Assembly: GCA_021292105.1 (NCBI GenBank)
Contig: CM037867.1
Span: 11,790,721 to 11,854,720, forward strand
DNA length: 64,000 bases
DNA from: Anadara kagoshimensis
Taxonomy: Eukaryota; Mollusca; Bivalvia; Arcoida; Arcidae
Direction: 5' to 3'
Part shown: one piece after another, positions 57,701-61,400 of the stretch
Position numbering within the stretch: the first letter of the stretch is position 1
Layout of the letters: each line of letters opens with the position of its first letter
The notes under the pieces: model-generated
The model's database searches: none
The model's input: the letters and a program-made list of their open reading frames with translations, nothing else
Told to the model about the DNA's origin: nothing
Made by a program: the position numbers and the translations under genes

Positions 57701-58219
57701 ATTCATATGACAAAAAAACCACTGTGGTAGCTCAATTGGTAGAGTGCTAGCTCTGTAAGTGGAAGGCCGTTGGTTCGAGCCCCGACCCGGTCTGACCTAA
57801 GACTTGAAAGTGGGTAGTGACTGTTGTTTTACCAAGCACTTGGCATTACGAATTGAAAGTCACAGTTCTTTCAGATGGGAACTTAAAATAAACGAGGTCC
57901 CATGTCATGGTGGGCTTTGCACAATAAAGAACCCTTCTGTATAATGCCATCAGCGCAACGCACAGGCAAAATATATGCAGCTTCGCCTACAGCTGGCAAT
58001 GTCTCGATATAAGTGAAATATTCTTGACTGGGATGTTTAACACCATTACTCAACTCAACTCAACTCATATGATAAAAATATATACCAGTCTTATTATCAG
58101 GGTCCTCATTCATTAAGTGTCAACTAGTAGTGTAGTGATAGTGTTTTCTGCCCTCAAGCAATGCCAAAAACATTTGTCTGAATTATAATCCCCCCTGCCA
58201 CCGAGGGTATATAGTAATA

Positions 58220-58262
<43 letters not shown>

Positions 58263-58365
58263 TTTCTCTCAGCATTTATATCAGAACAGAATTGTTTTTT
58301 GTTAATGAATTATTACATGTGTGTTTGTTTCAGTCTGTCTCTGTGTCTCCCTGTGTCTCATCAAA

Positions 58366-58429
<64 letters not shown>

Positions 58430-61400
58430 TTACTTTGTTTGGAATTCACTTATGTTCACCATTGCTGGGGGATAGTATCTAACATGTTATAATTCATGTA
58501 CTTTTCTGTTTATACTAGCTGAATGTGGTGGATACATTGCTGGTCAAAGTGGAGAAATCCAAAGTCCAAATTTTCCAGAAAATTACGGTAACAATGAAGA
58601 TTGTGAATGGTTAATCCGTGGACCAACTGGTCACTACCTGACGTTTGTATTTGAGACATTTAATCTTGTATACAGCTCCAACTGTTCTGTCAACGATATT
58701 GACGCACTTCAGATCCGAGATTACAACAGCACAGGTAAATTTTATACAAATTCAGGGTTCTCGCTCAACCGTATTTAGTGCAGATAATGGGCTCCATCCG
58801 CATGATTCACAATTGAAAATATTATTAGGGCTTTTTTTCACCAACACCAAGCAAAATTCTATTATTTTTTTCACAAACACCAAACTTATTTTCACAACTA
58901 ATAAAAATAACTGCAAAATTGACTATAAAATCGACAAATAAATCAAAATAAGATTCTTGTCAAAAATCAATCTGGAAATAGATAAATATATATTAGTAAT
59001 TAACCTCATTAAACATGTTTTCTCTTGTCCATTTTAGAGTTTTGGAACAATAATGGTAATTTTTATTTTCGCAATTTTGACTATTTGATTGTTGATTGTC
59101 CCAATTACGAAGACCCTGGCCCAATTTACAAAAGATTGAGAGATGAACTTCATATCTTAGAATTTCCTTTTCTCATGTTTCTGTCATTGATGATTCAGAG
59201 GCTGGCAATATAATAGACCATTACTGTGGATTACTGTGAATTCACGAGAATCACATTTTTTTGCAGACCCCTAACTCTGTAAGTGCCATTTTGAGAATAT
59301 GTAAAGTTGCGACCACAATCCATGTGGGTATTTAAGTTCGCAGTCAACAGGCAATAATCTCCCTTTTCTAAGAAATCTTGCTAACTTCCACGCTTATCAT
59401 ACCGGGATATGTTGAATTTTCATGATTTGGAAATATTCGCCTCACATATGATTTTGCATCCAAGAGTCCTTGCGAAATTAGGCGTTAATAAATATCTCAT
59501 GATAGAAAAAGTAATCTACAGTATGTATCATATTTGGGGTGCAATAGATGGCCTGGCAGTTCAGTCAGTAGAATATTCGACCAGTATTGAGGAGGTTTTG
59601 AATATCAGTCCTGATTTAGCTGCTTTTATGCTTTTCCTTTCCTGTTAAATTTGGGGACTAGTTAGTTCAGGTAAATTTAATATGAATTTTAAAGTTGTTG
59701 AGTAAAGGTGTTTAACATCCCAGTCAAGAATAATTCACTTATAACGAGACATCACCAGCTATAGACAAAGGTGCAGAAATTTTGTCTGTGAGTTGCACTG
59801 ATGGCAATATACAGCAGGATTCTTCATCGTGCCATGCCCTTAGTTCCCAACTGAAAGAACTGTTACTTTTATTTCCTAATGCTGAGTCCTTGGTGAAAGA
59901 AGTCACAACCCAATTTCAAGTCTAGGGTCGGATCCGAGCCGAGTTTAAACCCATGACTTACCACTGACTGAGCAAGCACTCTACCAACTGAGCTACCAAA
60001 GTGGTCTAGTATGCATTTTAGAGTCCCCTCCTCTGTCATTGGTAAATCAGAGGCTGGAACAGGGATATTTGTCTCTCAAGAGACTTTACTAGTTAAACTT
60101 TTTTTGTTTTATTTCAGGTCCGTTGTTGTTTGCTGGTTGTGGGTACCAGCGTCCACCTCCAGTGTTGACATCAGACAGTTTAGCTTACGTTAGATTCAGG
60201 TCCAACAGTGCAGTTACACGTCAGGGATTTAAATTAAAATTCAATGCCAGTGTTGAAGGTAATTATTTAACTGTATTTATAGTTTGCATAAAAATTAAAA
60301 AATTTTAAGTTGAATGATCATTATTGTGAACAACAAATGATCGTTATTGTAAACTATCAATATTTATACCCCCCACTTTGAAGAAGAGGGGGGTATACTG
60401 GTTAACCTATGTCCTTCCGTCCGTCCAAAACAATGATGTTCCAAACACTTTTTCTCCACAATTACGAAACACAGCTACTTGAAATTTTGTATGTGAGTTC
60501 AGTATAAGGTCCCATACTATAAGTGCCAATTTCAAGACTGTGGGACATCTACTTCCTGTCTCCTGATTTAATGGTTTTTTCAACATTTGTAGTCAATGGT
60601 TGAACATTTTTGTAACAGTTTTCTCACCAACTACTAATCACAACCACTTGAAATTTTGTATGCCAATTCTGTATGAGATCCCATGTCATATGTACTGATT
60701 TCAAGTCTACAAGACATCTAGTTCACATTTTGTTTTTATTCTAACACATGTTAAAAGCGGGGGTATACTAAGTGAGCAGTAGCTCACAGATTACTTGTTC
60801 CATTTGAAAGTCAAATTGTGTCACTTGATATATTCCTATAAAAATGTCTGTCCAGACACTATGAAACACTATTCAGAGAAACTTGGTGCAAAGCATCAAC
60901 ATTGATAGTAAATGTTCATATCATTAAACCAAGTTGGTTTGCTCATTTTTCTTGGAGTTATGTCCCTTTTTAAATCACAAAAATTGCATACGGTGGGGGT
61001 GGGGGAGATGGGGAGTCTAATTCACTGAATTTGCTTGTTAATCATGATGAGTTAGTATGTACAGGTGTTCAACATTACCAGCCCTCAAAGTGAGTTTCAA
61101 AACTAAGTGGTCAGCTGGCCACCAATTTCAATTTTCAGGTGGCTAGTGGAAATTCCAAGTGGCCAGGAAACCTTTTCTTTTAAATAAAGGAACATTAAGG
61201 CATCTTTTAGGTATCAAGAACAAAAATGCACATTTTTAGAATTGACTTACAATCGCTTACATACATCGGTGTTATTAATAACAATAACAATGATGTAAAG
61301 TGTCCATTATAATGCCTAAAATATCAACATTATCATGGAAATTCTGTAACACAAAAATATATCTGTTTTCTAGTCACAAATGTTCAAATTTAAAGTGGAC

